The notes: generated by a model from the sequence alone, not told the origin. DNA of 64,000 bases from Candidatus Bathyarchaeum tardum (GCA_029762755.1 JARVGH010000002.1:310001-374000); one strand, 5' to 3'; positions 16,375-26,135 are shown, numbered from the stretch's first letter. Translations and numbers: made by a program.

Positions 16375-17229
16375 TTATTGTTTGACTTTTTTTCCGGTCC
16401 AATCTAACCTAAATTTTCCAAACTCATCTTTTATGCTTCTTAATTGTTCAGAATTTAACACGGGACCATCTTTACAGACCCTGAGTTCCCCTATTACACA
16501 GCTTCCGCATAAACCTATTCCGCAACGCATTATACGTTCTAAACTAGCTTGCACGGGAACATTGTATTGTTCGGCTAAAAGAAAAATTCGATACATCATT
16601 GGTTCGGGACCACAAGTGTAAATCATGTCAACATGTTCAGCTGCTAATTTTTTTTCCACTTGGCTGGTGACTAAGCCTTCAAAGCCGTAGCTTCCATCTT
16701 CTGTGGTGCATATAGTTTCTGAATCAACACTTGAAAGAAGATCAGCAATTCTGTCCAAAAACAGCAGATTATCTTGGCATTTTACTCCGCTCATTACAGT
16801 TATTTTTGATGATATTCTAACAAGATTTTCAGTTAAAGGCATCATTGGACCTAAACCGGTTCCACCCCCAACAACAAGAACATTGCCTTTTACAGGAACA
16901 AAACCATTCCCGAAAGGTCCCCGTACTCCAATGATCTCCCCTTTCTTCTTTAGGTTAAGGGCACTGCTGGCATCTCCAACAGCATTGACAGTTATTGAAG
17001 TTAATCCATCAGAAGCTATTCCAGAAAGGCTAATCGGAATTTCATCAACTCCAGGTATCCAAACCATCACAAACTGACCTGGTTCAGCTTTTGAACAAAG
17101 AGGGTCTTCAAAAGTCAATGTTTTTACAGAGCAGTTCTCCTGTTTTACTTCCAACAACTCTACGGTTCTCATACGATTTGCTGCTTCAATAGGCGAACTA
17201 TGGGAACATTTATGGGAATTATACTGCAA
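16375..17229 (-). CDS. pyrK: Dihydroorotate dehydrogenase electron-transfer subunit PyrK
   Basis: 284 residues from TTG 17229, or 265 from ATG 17172 where similarity begins. The FAD-binding barrel has PGQFVMVWIPGVDEIPISL, then the NAD-binding region VVGGGTGLGPMMPL and YTCGPEPMMY. The C-terminal cysteine group CGIGLCGSCVIGELRVCKDG binds a [2Fe-2S] cluster. PyrK passes electrons from dihydroorotate oxidation to NAD. It lies about 100 nt downstream of pyrD on the same strand. Confidence 0.95.
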   Translation of the reverse strand: MQYNSHKCSHSSPIEAANRMRTVELLEVKQENCSVKTLTFEDPLCSKAEPGQFVMVWIPGVDEIPISLSGIASDGLTSITVNAVGDASSALNLKKKGEIIGVRGPFGNGFVPVKGNVLVVGGGTGLGPMMPLTENLVRISSKITVMSGVKCQDNLLFLDRIADLLSSVDSETICTTEDGSYGFEGLVTSQVEKKLAAEHVDMIYTCGPEPMMYRIFLLAEQYNVPVQASLERIMRCGIGLCGSCVIGELRVCKDGPVLNSEQLRSIKDEFGKFRLDWTGKKVKQ

Positions 17230-17336
17230 TTGTGTTTTTCCTTCCTGTTCAGGAGTATGTTCTTTTAAGTGTCTACGTTTATTAAATATGTGACGGAAAA
17301 CAAAGACGTATCGAAGAGTACAGTAAAAATGCAGAT

Positions 17337-18251
17337 TTAGAATTTGTGGGCTAATCCAACTATCTCTTTTATGGAGTTGTAGCCTTTTTCTTCAAGATAT
17401 TTTGTCATGCCTTCGGTTACTGATTTAAATACGGTAATGTCTTCAAACGCAATCGCAGTTCCAATTTGAACTGCACATGCTCCAGCTAACATGTATTCGA
17501 TGGCGTCTTGCCAATTGCTGATTCCACCGCAGCCAATGATTGGAATTTTAACTGAATCAAAAATGTCATAGACACATCGTACACCAATTGATTTGATTGC
17601 AGGTCCAGATAAACCACCGTATTTGTTGGCTAGAATTGGCCTGCAGGTTTCGGAGTCAATCGCCATGGCTTTAACAGTATTAATGGCACATACTGCATCT
17701 GCTCCAGCTTTTTCTGAGGCTTTAGCGATTTCAGTAATGTCTGTGACGTTGGGGGTCAGCTTTACTATAACAGGTTTGTTCACCTGCTTTTTTACGTGTT
17801 TAACTATGTCCATCAACAATGAAGGATCAGAACCAACTTGGGCTCCAGCTTTTTTCACGTGAGGACAAGAAACATTCAATTCCACGGCTGCTGCTCCAAG
17901 GTCTACTGCTATTTGGGCTACTTCTGCAAAGTCTTCAGGGGAAAAAGCATAGATGCTAAAGATAGTTGGTGCAGCTAGTTTGTTTAGTTCTTGTATTTCT
18001 TCTTTGAAATGTCTGATTCCCGGGTTGGGCAAACCCATCGAGTTCAGTAAACCACAATCAGTTTGGACTACTGTTGGGTTGCCATAACCGGTGCGGGCTT
18101 CAAGCCCCATGGATTTAGTTACAACAGCTCCAGCTCCGGATTCTATTACACGTTTCATTGATAATCCAGTGTATCCCAAGACACCTGCAGCAAGCATTGT
18201 AGGATTAGAAAGGTTCAGACCAGCAATTTGTGTAATAAGCGGATTAGCCAT
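17337..18251 (-). CDS. pyrD: Dihydroorotate dehydrogenase, class 1B catalytic subunit
   Basis: 304 residues with an FMN TIM barrel. LNVSCPHVK carries the catalytic cysteine of class 1B enzymes; VIVKLTPNVTDI, INTVKAM and PIIGCGGI with AGACAVQIGTA bind FMN and phosphate. It makes orotate for pyrimidine synthesis. The partner pyrK follows on the same strand. The gene diverges from nop5, and AT-rich TATA-like sequence (18300-18312) lies between. Confidence 0.97.
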   Translation of the reverse strand: MANPLITQIAGLNLSNPTMLAAGVLGYTGLSMKRVIESGAGAVVTKSMGLEARTGYGNPTVVQTDCGLLNSMGLPNPGIRHFKEEIQELNKLAAPTIFSIYAFSPEDFAEVAQIAVDLGAAAVELNVSCPHVKKAGAQVGSDPSLLMDIVKHVKKQVNKPVIVKLTPNVTDITEIAKASEKAGADAVCAINTVKAMAIDSETCRPILANKYGGLSGPAIKSIGVRCVYDIFDSVKIPIIGCGGISNWQDAIEYMLAGACAVQIGTAIAFEDITVFKSVTEGMTKYLEEKGYNSIKEIVGLAHKF

Positions 18252-18333
18252 TTGTTGTTCCTCTTGTAGTAAAGGTTATCCACTGCAAAGATAAATGTTA
18301 AGCATATAATATAGTGCATTATCGGATGGGAAA

Positions 18334-19581
18334 ATGGTGAAAGCTACAATAGTAGAATCTGTGATGGGCGCCTTTGGTTTTGGCGAAGACAACATACTTG
18401 TTGAAAAAATGTTTTTTCCCAAGGATGCAGTAGAAACTGCAGAACGGCTCAAAAAAATTGAAGACGGAATACTTATTGATGAAATTTCGGGGTTAATTGA
18501 CAATCTGAAAAAGAAAGGTTACACTCAATTTGTTTTTGAAAACCAAAAGATGGCAATTTCTGCCAATGAAAAATTAAACATTGAAGTTTCTGTAGAGCCG
18601 TCCTCAGAGGCGGGCAACCTGTTTCGTGAAAATTTAGTAACAATCGCTTTAGATTCAGGATTTGTTGAAAAACCTGAACAGCTTCGAGCGCATCTTCACA
18701 AAGTTTCTATGGAACTTGCAAAAATCAAAGTCAAAAAGGTCGTAGAAAAAAGAGACATGCTGGTAGCTCAGGCTGTTTTGTCTGTTGACGACTTGGATAA
18801 ATCTTTGAATTTGTTCATGGGCAGAATACGTGAATGGTACGGTCTGCATTTTCCTGAATTGGATAGATTGCTCGAAAAACATGAAACCTATTCCCGTCTT
18901 GTAGTTAAGTTAGGCAGAAAAGAAAACTTCACAATAGAAAAACTAGAACAAGAAGGACTGCCACAAAACAAATCCAAAATGATAGCCGAAGTAGCAGCAG
19001 CTTCTATGGGGGCAGATATAATCGAAGATGACCTTGCTCAGATTCAATACATGTGCAGTCATGTACTGGAATTGTATAGTTTGCGCCAGAATTTAGAAAA
19101 CTACGTCGAAGCAGTAATGGACGAAGTGGCTCCAAACACCAAAGCAGTAGCAGGCTCATTGCTGGGTGGCCGTTTGATTGCCCTTGCTGGAGGTTTAATG
19201 AACTTGGCGAAGCTGCCTGCAAGCACTATGCAGATTTTGGGTGCAGAAAAAGCCTTGTTTAGGTCATTGAAAACTAAAGCACTTCCCCCTAAGCATGGAA
19301 TTATTTTTCAACATCCCCTTATTCATGATGGCAAACGTTGGCAACGGGGAAAAATTGCCCGCGCCTTGGCGGGAAAAATAACCATTGCTGCCCGAGTTGA
19401 TGCTTTCAAAGGAGAATATGCTGCTGACGATCTCAAAGCTGACCTAGAAAAAAGAGTACAAGAAATCACTGAACGTTACCCGAATCCTCCGCCGACTCCG
19501 GCACCAACAAAACGTGAGTTTAAAGGAAAACAAAAGAACCGCAGGCAGAACCGGAGAAATAAACGTGGACCTAAACGTTAA
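18334..19581 (+). CDS. nop5: C/D box RNP protein Nop5 (Nop56/58 homologue)
   Basis: 415 residues. There is an N-terminal domain, a central coiled coil, and a NOP domain with GGRLIALAGGLMNLAKLPAST and GAEKALFRSLKT. The C-terminal tail after about 385 is proline- then lysine/arginine-rich (NRRQNRRNKRGPKR). Nop5 joins L7Ae-bound C/D sRNA to fibrillarin for 2'-O-methylation. It overlaps the fibrillarin gene by 17 nt, so the two partners are translated together. Confidence 0.97.
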   Translation: MVKATIVESVMGAFGFGEDNILVEKMFFPKDAVETAERLKKIEDGILIDEISGLIDNLKKKGYTQFVFENQKMAISANEKLNIEVSVEPSSEAGNLFRENLVTIALDSGFVEKPEQLRAHLHKVSMELAKIKVKKVVEKRDMLVAQAVLSVDDLDKSLNLFMGRIREWYGLHFPELDRLLEKHETYSRLVVKLGRKENFTIEKLEQEGLPQNKSKMIAEVAAASMGADIIEDDLAQIQYMCSHVLELYSLRQNLENYVEAVMDEVAPNTKAVAGSLLGGRLIALAGGLMNLAKLPASTMQILGAEKALFRSLKTKALPPKHGIIFQHPLIHDGKRWQRGKIARALAGKITIAARVDAFKGEYAADDLKADLEKRVQEITERYPNPPPTPAPTKREFKGKQKNRRQNRRNKRGPKR

Positions 19582-20257
19582 ACCCCATCCGGCTTTTGAG
19601 GAAATTTTCTGGGTTACCTTGGAAGATGGTTCCCGCAAGTTAGGAACCAAAAACTTTGCTATTGGAAACTCAGTTTACGGAGAGCGTCTAATCAAGTTTG
19701 AGGGAACAGAGTATCGTCTATGGGAACCTTTCCGAAGTAAGTTGGCGGCAGCCATACTGAAGGGCTTGAAAACGGTTCCTGTTTGTCTTGACCAGAAAGT
19801 TTTGTATTTGGGTGCAGCTTCAGGGACTACACCTAGCCACATATCCGACATAGTTGGAGAAAACGGCCACGTTTACTGTGTAGAATTTGCGTCTAGATCT
19901 TTGCGTGAATTGGTGAATAATGTTGTAGCTTTTCGGTATAACATGTCTCCAATTCTTGCAGATGCACGGTTACCTGAGTCCTATTCTCGAATGGTAGAGC
20001 AAGTAAGCACCATTTACTGTGATGTAGCTCAACCGGAACAGGCTAAACTTTTAGCAGATAACGCTGACATGTTTTTGGCAGAAGGAGGCTGGGTTATGTT
20101 GGCGATTAAGGCTCAGAGCATAGATGTAACCAAAGACCCTGCAGAAGTTATCCGAAAAGAAACCGCAATTTTAGAATCACGAGGATTCAACATCAAACAA
20201 GTAGTCGGTCTAGAGCCCTTCGACAAAGCCCACGCCATGGTTGTCGCACAAAAATAA
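19565..20257 (+). CDS. flpA: Fibrillarin-like rRNA/tRNA 2'-O-methyltransferase
   Basis: About 230 residues: VKPHPAFEEIFWV at the N-terminus, the SAM site VLYLGAASGTTPSHISDIVG, acidic VYCVEFASRS, and TIYCDVAQPEQA. It methylates ribose 2'-OH guided by C/D sRNAs with Nop5. The frame is open from GTG 19514, but GGAG at 19553-19556 with 8 nt spacing selects GTG 19565, which also matches usual fibrillarin N-termini. Confidence 0.97.
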   Translation: MDLNVKPHPAFEEIFWVTLEDGSRKLGTKNFAIGNSVYGERLIKFEGTEYRLWEPFRSKLAAAILKGLKTVPVCLDQKVLYLGAASGTTPSHISDIVGENGHVYCVEFASRSLRELVNNVVAFRYNMSPILADARLPESYSRMVEQVSTIYCDVAQPEQAKLLADNADMFLAEGGWVMLAIKAQSIDVTKDPAEVIRKETAILESRGFNIKQVVGLEPFDKAHAMVVAQK

Positions 20258-20526
20258 TCTGAAAAAAGTTATTTTCAATATTGTACCTCAATTAATATAT
20301 TTAGATGAACAAAAATCCAAAAGGCAACCATCAGAGCAAAATGTGTGCAGTGAAGAAAAAAATAATTTTTTGGATATTTGATTTTAGTCCTATTTTTTAA
20401 AAAAAAGACCTTCGTATTGATGCTTGAAATTTAGCTACTGAAAGCTTTTCTTCTTTCATTCGCATTTTTGTTCATTTAAGTATAGGAATATTCACGGTTT
20501 TCAGTGTTAACTGGACATTTGGATGT

Positions 20527-21666
20527 TTATTCAGGTTTTCTAAAATACCATTCTTCACCGTCTTTATCAACTAAATCCCAGCCATCATTAATTAAATCAC
20601 AGCGTTCTTCTTTGGTTGATGCAATCTTTGTAACATACTTTGCAGTTTTAATGTTTGAATAGATTTGATTGTATAAACTCAGATACCTGTATGTAGTGGT
20701 TATAGTTTTGTGACCAAGAACACCCATAACATGAAGTATGGTTCTTGTTTTATGGTATTCTCGCAAGGCTTTGCAATGTCTAAGAGTGTGTAAGTGAATT
20801 TTCAAGAATCTGGGGTTGTTCTGTGATACAGCAAGTCTTTGCATTTGATTGTGAAAACTGTGAGAACGTGAATGTTTAACACGCTTCTTAAACACATATT
20901 TCTCTGACAATCTTGGCAAACTCGTTAACAGTTGTATTAGATTCTCTGAAACTTTCAAAGTTCTAGGGTTTCCGTTTTTACTAGCCTTAATAGTTACAAG
21001 TTGGCGTTCTGAATCAATATCTGTCCATTCAAGTCTTTCAGCTTCGTTAACTCTTGCGCCTGTTTCATCAACAAACTGTTTGAAAATTACAAAACTTCGA
21101 TTTCCAGTATTAACAGCCAAATATCGTTCTTTATCGGTAGGAATAAAGACTTGTTTTTGTTCTGTGTGATATTTCGGTTTTTTCCAAGTTCCGCCTGTGA
21201 ATTTTAAGAAAGAATCGTAAGCATTAACACACAAACATTTAGTGTTTCGATCTTCGTATTTTGTAGCAATTACTTCTTTAACAGCTTCAGGGTCCAACAA
21301 ATCACAGAATCCGTTAAGGGTATTCAATAGTGATATGTACGTTTTGATAGTGGCTTCGGCTTTTCCGTCTTTTAGCAGTTGCATTGAATAGCTGATTAAG
21401 AGGGTTTTTGTTTCACCGTTTCCTTGCAAAACTTCTTTTGGTTGTTTTGCAGTCAAATTTTTCATAACCTGTTCGGTTGCGCAGATTTGACGACCCCCAC
21501 TTTGTCCAGTTTCGTTAATAACTGTTTTCTCAGAAAACCTATGTCCGCATATCTTACACAAATATCTCTGAATTTTCTTGTCCTTCTTGTTATTCTTGTC
21601 CTTAACATACCGAAGACCAGCCAAAACAACCTTTTCAGAACTGTTACACTCAGGACAAGAAGGCAT
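20527..21666 (-). CDS. Tyrosine recombinase/integrase with N-terminal zinc ribbon
   Basis: About 379 residues. The N-terminus has CPEC and CKICGH (zinc ribbon, like transposase DNA-binding ribbons), then a core-binding helical part (about 85-160) and the catalytic domain. Catalytic residues by position from TTG 21669: Arg206 (GARVNEAERL), His294-xx-Arg297 (HTLRH), His320 (LGHK) and Tyr327 or Tyr329. All motifs are intact, so it is probably active. ATG 21666 overlaps the primase-polymerase stop (TGATG). It sits at the left end of the element, as expected for an integrase. Confidence 0.88.
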   Translation of the reverse strand: MPSCPECNSSEKVVLAGLRYVKDKNNKKDKKIQRYLCKICGHRFSEKTVINETGQSGGRQICATEQVMKNLTAKQPKEVLQGNGETKTLLISYSMQLLKDGKAEATIKTYISLLNTLNGFCDLLDPEAVKEVIATKYEDRNTKCLCVNAYDSFLKFTGGTWKKPKYHTEQKQVFIPTDKERYLAVNTGNRSFVIFKQFVDETGARVNEAERLEWTDIDSERQLVTIKASKNGNPRTLKVSENLIQLLTSLPRLSEKYVFKKRVKHSRSHSFHNQMQRLAVSQNNPRFLKIHLHTLRHCKALREYHKTRTILHVMGVLGHKTITTTYRYLSLYNQIYSNIKTAKYVTKIASTKEERCDLINDGWDLVDKDGEEWYFRKPE

Positions 21667-24600
21667 CAATTTTCGCCCTCCGTTTTTGATATTATTTCAT
21701 CAATAGGGTTTTTTTCTTCTTTGACTTTGTTACGCCCTTTTAGTATTGCATCCCGACAAGTTACACAATAGAATTGATTATCTAACCTTCTTAATTTGGT
21801 TGGATCAGTTACCGTTTTTTTACAATTAAAACATACAATATATTTTCCGTCTCTTACTGTATTAGCTTCTAGCTCTTTGTCGTTCCGTTCTGCTTCCTGT
21901 ATGATTCTCTGTTCTTCTTGTTTCTTCTTAATCCTCTCTTGTTGTTCTTCATCAGAAATTCTTGAGAATACGTGCTTTTTACGTTTGCACACATTTTTGG
22001 GCTTATTTTCTTTAAAGCGGATAAAATCAACGTCTTTAAATATTGTAAACACGTTGTCAGCAAAAAGAATACTAGAATTTTTATCTGTTAAGATAAGACT
22101 ACTTAATTCTTCAAGTGATATATCCTCATTAATAAAAAAATTTCTTTTTAGTTGGTAACTTTCATTTCTAATAATTTCTAACCACTTTTTAAAGCCCTTT
22201 TCCATTTCTAAAGCTAAAGATACGTGCTTTTTTAAATCGCACGTATTCTCAAGTTTTTCTTTTTCTAGCATTATAGGTACATAATTGTTTTTGCGTTTGT
22301 CGTTTGGGTCTTCTCGTTTTTCAACGTAACCAATTACGTTTAAGCGTGTTAACCATTTACGAATCGTAAAATCACTGATTTTTGTTTTTTGTGTTTCGTT
22401 GAATTTTGTTAATAATTCTGTTACTGTATAGCTTTCTTGTCCTGTTAGCATACAATCTCGATAAAAGTCTAAAATTCTTTTTTCGGTTCCTGTTTGGGTT
22501 GTTTGTAGTAATTGTTCAAAAATCTTTTTGCAACATATAACATCGTAAAGATTTGCTAGAATGTATGTTTTATTGTGTATTGTTATTGTTGGTCTTTGGT
22601 AAATATGTGTAATTACCCACGCTTTTGTGAATTGTTTAAAATGGTCAAAGTCTCTCATGTCTCTTGATGCTGTGTTACTAAACTCTTCGTGTAGGTTTGT
22701 GAATGGTATTATTACGTCAACTTTTTTTGTTTTTAGTGTAATTTCTATGTTGTAAAGTAGTTCTTTTATTGCTTTGTACATTGGTGTTTCTGTTTCACAT
22801 AACCATGGGGTTGCCATTTTCATATTTGTTAATTTGTTTGCTGACTGTATTTTTTCGCTATTACTATCAGGTGATGTTGTAAAACTGCGTGTTGCTATTT
22901 CTTCAATGTATTTTTTTTCAGTTGTTAGAAATATTGAAGCAGGGAACCCCTCTATTACAACTTTGTCTGTTTTTAGTTTACCTTGTCCAGTTTTGTTTAC
23001 AAATCTGTATTCGACTCTGTCTTTATCATGGCTTAGAATGGGATAAAGCATTTTTATTGTTTCTTCGTGTGGTGTTTCAAGAAAAACTAAAATTTGGTTA
23101 GATATGTTAATGTAATTGTAACTGCCTTTCAGTCTTTCGTTAAGTTCCATTCGTTTAATTTTGTATTCGTCTTTTGCTGTTTTGTATCCTTCTAAATTTC
23201 CTCTAAAGTCTGCCCGATTTGGTTTTTCTGGAAAATCCTCGTCTGAAATTTCTATTCCGTCTTTATCCATCAAAACCCCTTTTTGATGAACAATAGCTTT
23301 CGGACTCATTCCAGCTAAATAAAAAATGTTTTGTTCTGAAAAATACTTTAAGGTTTCAATAGCGTTATAGGTTTTTCCGCTTCCAGATTGCCCTTTTTCA
23401 AAAAGGTTTAATGGTTCTGGACCGAATGAACTTACTCCACTAATAAAAACTGATGCTTTTGTGGTGTCGTCATGTTTGACTCTTCGTGATAGATCGGTAA
23501 AGATTATGCGTATAAGTTCTTTTGCTGTTTTTAGTTTTTCAAATCCTTCTTTTTCAATTTCTCTGTAAACTGGTTCGGATAGTGGTGTTCTTCCAGAATC
23601 TAAATTAAATTGGGTTTTTACGATTTCCAGAACTTTGTTATATTTTTGCCAAGAAAGCATATTATCGTCATTTTCTTCAATTAAGCCGTTTTCTTTTGCT
23701 AGGTATAGCATGGCTTTTACTGGTATGGGATCGTTGGCGGGTATTAACTCGTTTTCTTTAGCGTATTTCCATGCGTGAAATATTGCGCCAAAATCCCCAA
23801 TTATTTTAGAAACTCCTGTGTTGCCTTTGTGTGGGCTTCCAGCTTGTTCACAAGTCATGTAACCAGAAAGTACGGTTAAGGCTTGTAATCCGTTATGAGA
23901 TACTCCGTGTCGCCAACAGTGTAAAAGCCCCGAATCAATACACATATTTGCTTCTGTTTCTGAATCGTGAAAAATACTGCCCCATCTGTCGTTTTTGCGT
24001 TTAGGACCAACTAATTTTTTAATAATATTGTTGGGTGTAACATCAAAAACGGCAGAATGTGGTCCTTTCAAATTTTCTGCGTTAAAGTCGCTTTTTGGTC
24101 TGTTCTTTGCTTCTTCTTCATCTCGTAGGGCTTTTTCGTGTTTTTCTCTAAAGAATTTAGGCAAGTCGTTGTAAGTAATATAACATGGAGGGTTTGTATC
24201 TTCAATAGTGTAGTATCCTGCTGTTTCTCGGTATTGTTCGGGAACTTCGTCGGGTGATGTTGTTACATAGCTTCCAGCACAAACAACATATTCGTTTTGA
24301 CATCTAACTTCTCCGTTGTCATCTGTGTTTATGTTGGGGATTTCTTGTTTGTTTTCTGTGAAATAGAATCCATGTATTCCAGTTCGGCTTCTTGATCTTG
24401 TGGTTAATGTAGGCTTTAACTCGTCTTTGTTTACTTCTTCTCCATCTAAGTCAACGTTTACAAGTGGGTCGTCAACTCTCCCCACTATGCCAACGTTACC
24501 GTTATGGTTTTTCATCCAGTCTAAAGCAAGTTCGTAACTTATGGGCTTGTTTTTCCAACCGAAATTTTCTATTGGATTTTTGCCGTTTACTTCAAGTCTT

Positions 24601-24689
24601 AGAAAATGTGGTTTGTATCCTTCGGGGGCGCTTTTCATTAAAAGTTCTACAAACTTTTTGAATTCTTCCACGTTTGGTTTGTTTGTCAC
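21666..24689 (-). CDS. Primase-polymerase/helicase replication protein (1007 aa)
   Basis: Residues about 5-190 resemble bifunctional primase-polymerase (AEP): Asp80-x-Asp82 in VNVDLDG, His106 in TGIHGFYF, and CQNEYVVCAGSYV. Residues 240-275 contain a Cys/His stretch (MCIDSGLLHCWRHG) like primase zinc elements. A P-loop GQSGSGKT at 431-438 starts a helicase-like domain, with VFLETPHEE as possible Walker B. Near 790 there is a winged helix (DFTIRKWLTRLNVIGYVEKR), and the C-terminus has CFNCKK and CVTC, a zinc ribbon. Start GTG 24689 behind GGGGTGAT. It probably replicates the element. Domain limits are by eye. Confidence 0.82.
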   Translation of the reverse strand: MTNKPNVEEFKKFVELLMKSAPEGYKPHFLRLEVNGKNPIENFGWKNKPISYELALDWMKNHNGNVGIVGRVDDPLVNVDLDGEEVNKDELKPTLTTRSRSRTGIHGFYFTENKQEIPNINTDDNGEVRCQNEYVVCAGSYVTTSPDEVPEQYRETAGYYTIEDTNPPCYITYNDLPKFFREKHEKALRDEEEAKNRPKSDFNAENLKGPHSAVFDVTPNNIIKKLVGPKRKNDRWGSIFHDSETEANMCIDSGLLHCWRHGVSHNGLQALTVLSGYMTCEQAGSPHKGNTGVSKIIGDFGAIFHAWKYAKENELIPANDPIPVKAMLYLAKENGLIEENDDNMLSWQKYNKVLEIVKTQFNLDSGRTPLSEPVYREIEKEGFEKLKTAKELIRIIFTDLSRRVKHDDTTKASVFISGVSSFGPEPLNLFEKGQSGSGKTYNAIETLKYFSEQNIFYLAGMSPKAIVHQKGVLMDKDGIEISDEDFPEKPNRADFRGNLEGYKTAKDEYKIKRMELNERLKGSYNYINISNQILVFLETPHEETIKMLYPILSHDKDRVEYRFVNKTGQGKLKTDKVVIEGFPASIFLTTEKKYIEEIATRSFTTSPDSNSEKIQSANKLTNMKMATPWLCETETPMYKAIKELLYNIEITLKTKKVDVIIPFTNLHEEFSNTASRDMRDFDHFKQFTKAWVITHIYQRPTITIHNKTYILANLYDVICCKKIFEQLLQTTQTGTEKRILDFYRDCMLTGQESYTVTELLTKFNETQKTKISDFTIRKWLTRLNVIGYVEKREDPNDKRKNNYVPIMLEKEKLENTCDLKKHVSLALEMEKGFKKWLEIIRNESYQLKRNFFINEDISLEELSSLILTDKNSSILFADNVFTIFKDVDFIRFKENKPKNVCKRKKHVFSRISDEEQQERIKKKQEEQRIIQEAERNDKELEANTVRDGKYIVCFNCKKTVTDPTKLRRLDNQFYCVTCRDAILKGRNKVKEEKNPIDEIISKTEGEN

Positions 24690-24703
24690 GAAGAATCACC
24701 CCT

Positions 24704-24973
24704 TTATGGTTCTATGAAGTGGTCAGGCAACTTGCCGAACAAAACGTAGTAGTTTTGAATGTCCATTCTGTAACGGATTTCTAACTCATCTTTTTTGTAG
24801 TGGTGTTTTGTTATTTCTGCCAAGCGTTTAGCGTTACGAACTATTGCAGGTTCACCATATTTTTTGATGTTTGGAGTTTGTGAAACATTCTTATTAGAGA
24901 ATTGAGCCAGTATTTTTTTGGCGAAGCTCTGGGGTGTGTTGCGTTTAGGTTTTGATGGCTCAGACTTACACAT
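24704..24973 (-). CDS. Basic element protein, unknown (89 aa)
   Basis: A lysine-rich soluble protein beginning MCKSEPSKPKRNTPQSF and ending YYVLFGKLPDHFIEP. ATG 24973 follows the AbrB gene stop by 1 nt, and the primase-polymerase gene starts 15 nt after it, so the three form one operon. It may bind DNA or the replicase (inference). No homologue recognised. Confidence 0.6.
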   Translation of the reverse strand: MCKSEPSKPKRNTPQSFAKKILAQFSNKNVSQTPNIKKYGEPAIVRNAKRLAEITKHHYKKDELEIRYRMDIQNYYVLFGKLPDHFIEP

Positions 24974-24974
24974 T

Positions 24975-25193
24975 TCAGAGTTTCGCCTCTACGAGATTTT
25001 GAGTTGTTTCATCTTTGGTAACCTCTCCCTTCTCAAAAATTGGAGTAATTAAGATGCTATGGTTAACCTCTAACGCTAACGCAACGATTTTTTTTCCCTG
25101 TTCTTCTTCTGCGTGTTTTATCCAGCTTACAGGAAGGGTTACTCCTTTGCTGTCCCCGATGTTCATCAAGCTTCTAATTATAGGCAATTTCAT
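24975..25193 (-). CDS. AbrB/MazE-like DNA-binding protein
   Basis: 72 residues: LPIIRSLMNIGDSKGVTLPVSWI is the swapped-hairpin AbrB motif, followed by GKKIVALALEVNHSILITPIF. Such proteins are regulators or antitoxins; no toxin is adjacent, so a regulator of the divergent promoter is more likely (inference). An upstream ATG is at 25208, but the TATA-like sequence lies only about 17 nt away; ATG 25193 is at the expected leaderless distance. First gene of the replication operon. Confidence 0.75.
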   Translation of the reverse strand: MKLPIIRSLMNIGDSKGVTLPVSWIKHAEEEQGKKIVALALEVNHSILITPIFEKGEVTKDETTQNLVEAKL

Positions 25194-25215
25194 GTCACCA
25201 ATTATCATATTATAA

Positions 25216-25266
25216 CGAAAATATTTATATGCATTTTCGTGACACTTAAAATATTGTTGGTGTCAC
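25216..25266. promoter_or_regulatory. Divergent promoter with two nested inverted repeats
   Basis: CGAAAAT (25216-25222) and ATTTTCG (25233-25239) are inverted copies around the TATA-like ATATTTATAT (25221-25230). GTGACAC (25239-25245) and GTGTCAC (25260-25266) form a second inverted pair starting at the last base of the first. The second covers the expected start of the rightward gene. The region can serve both directions and looks like operators for a genetic switch between AbrB/replicase and the winged-helix regulator. Confidence 0.6.
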
Positions 25267-25997
25267 ATAATTTGGTAATTGAAACACCAGTTTATTCAAA
25301 AAGAATGGTAAACCTCAAAGACACTCTTTCGGTCTTATCCTCAAACGAAGAAGTTTATCAAAGCAAAATTCCGCAACTTGTTGGTTGTAATTATAGGACT
25401 ACAATTAGGCAACTTCAATTATTGGAAAATCTTGGTCTTGCAAAAATCGTGAGAACGGAACCTACTGGAAAACAAGGTAGGGCTCACAATGTTTGGCAAA
25501 TTACATTCAAAGGTTTATTGTTATCTCTTTCATTGAACCCAGAAAATATTGATGAAATCGCACGTATGCACTCTCAGAAATGGATAGTATTTAGTGAATG
25601 GGAGGCTTTAACAGAGGATCCAGAAATAAAGCAGTTTCTTAAAAACCAAATTAGCCTTACTTCCTCTGATTTTCAAATTAAATGGAATAATCTTTCAAAT
25701 AAAGAGGCTATAAAATCACATGGTATTTTCATAAAAGAAAATCCTGATATTGAAAGAACTTTTGAAGTATTCCGTCTTACAAAAGCAACTTTAACAAGTT
25801 TAGGGCTTGATATGATATTTACCTACAAAGCCTATCCTCCTTACATCAATAATGAAAACCACGTAATAATAAAACACTGGAAAAATTGCTGGAAAAACCC
25901 AAGAATTAGAACATTCATGGAAGAACAATTCACTTTAGAAAAAGTAAAACATGAATGTCTTTTATTGTTTGAAAACCATTTTAGAAGCTATCAATAA
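25260..25997 (+). CDS. Winged-helix (ArsR-like) regulator with large C-terminal part
   Basis: About 245 residues. The N-terminal winged helix is KDTLSVLSSNEEVYQSKIPQ, GCNYRTTIRQLQLLENLGLAKIVR and GRAHNVWQITFKG. The remaining about 150 residues are helical with no recognised domain and several Trp/His. The frame is open from 25113, but the TATA box predicts a transcript starting near 25252; GTG 25260 would be almost leaderless, and ATG 25305 is an alternative. It faces AbrB across the nested operators. Confidence 0.65.
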   Translation: MSHNLVIETPVYSKRMVNLKDTLSVLSSNEEVYQSKIPQLVGCNYRTTIRQLQLLENLGLAKIVRTEPTGKQGRAHNVWQITFKGLLLSLSLNPENIDEIARMHSQKWIVFSEWEALTEDPEIKQFLKNQISLTSSDFQIKWNNLSNKEAIKSHGIFIKENPDIERTFEVFRLTKATLTSLGLDMIFTYKAYPPYINNENHVIIKHWKNCWKNPRIRTFMEEQFTLEKVKHECLLLFENHFRSYQ

Positions 25998-26079
25998 TGG
26001 AAACTTCTTCAAGTTGTAGTTGAATTTTTTCTGTTAATGTTTTCTAGGAAAACTTTTAAATCTGTATAACCTCTATATG

Positions 26080-26107
26080 CTATATAGTTGTTTCAAAAAC
26101 TATATAG
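26080..26107 (+). promoter_or_regulatory. Twin CTATATAG promoter, copy 1
   Basis: CTATATAG at 26080-26087 and 26100-26107 (20 bp apart, about two helical turns). The second lies within a 12-bp palindrome AACTATATAGTT. Exactly 28 bp separate it from ATG 26136, a distance that suits a TATA box with a leaderless start. The upstream copy may be an operator. Confidence 0.6.
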
Positions 26108-26135
26108 TTCACTAAAAAATATAGAGGATAAAAAA

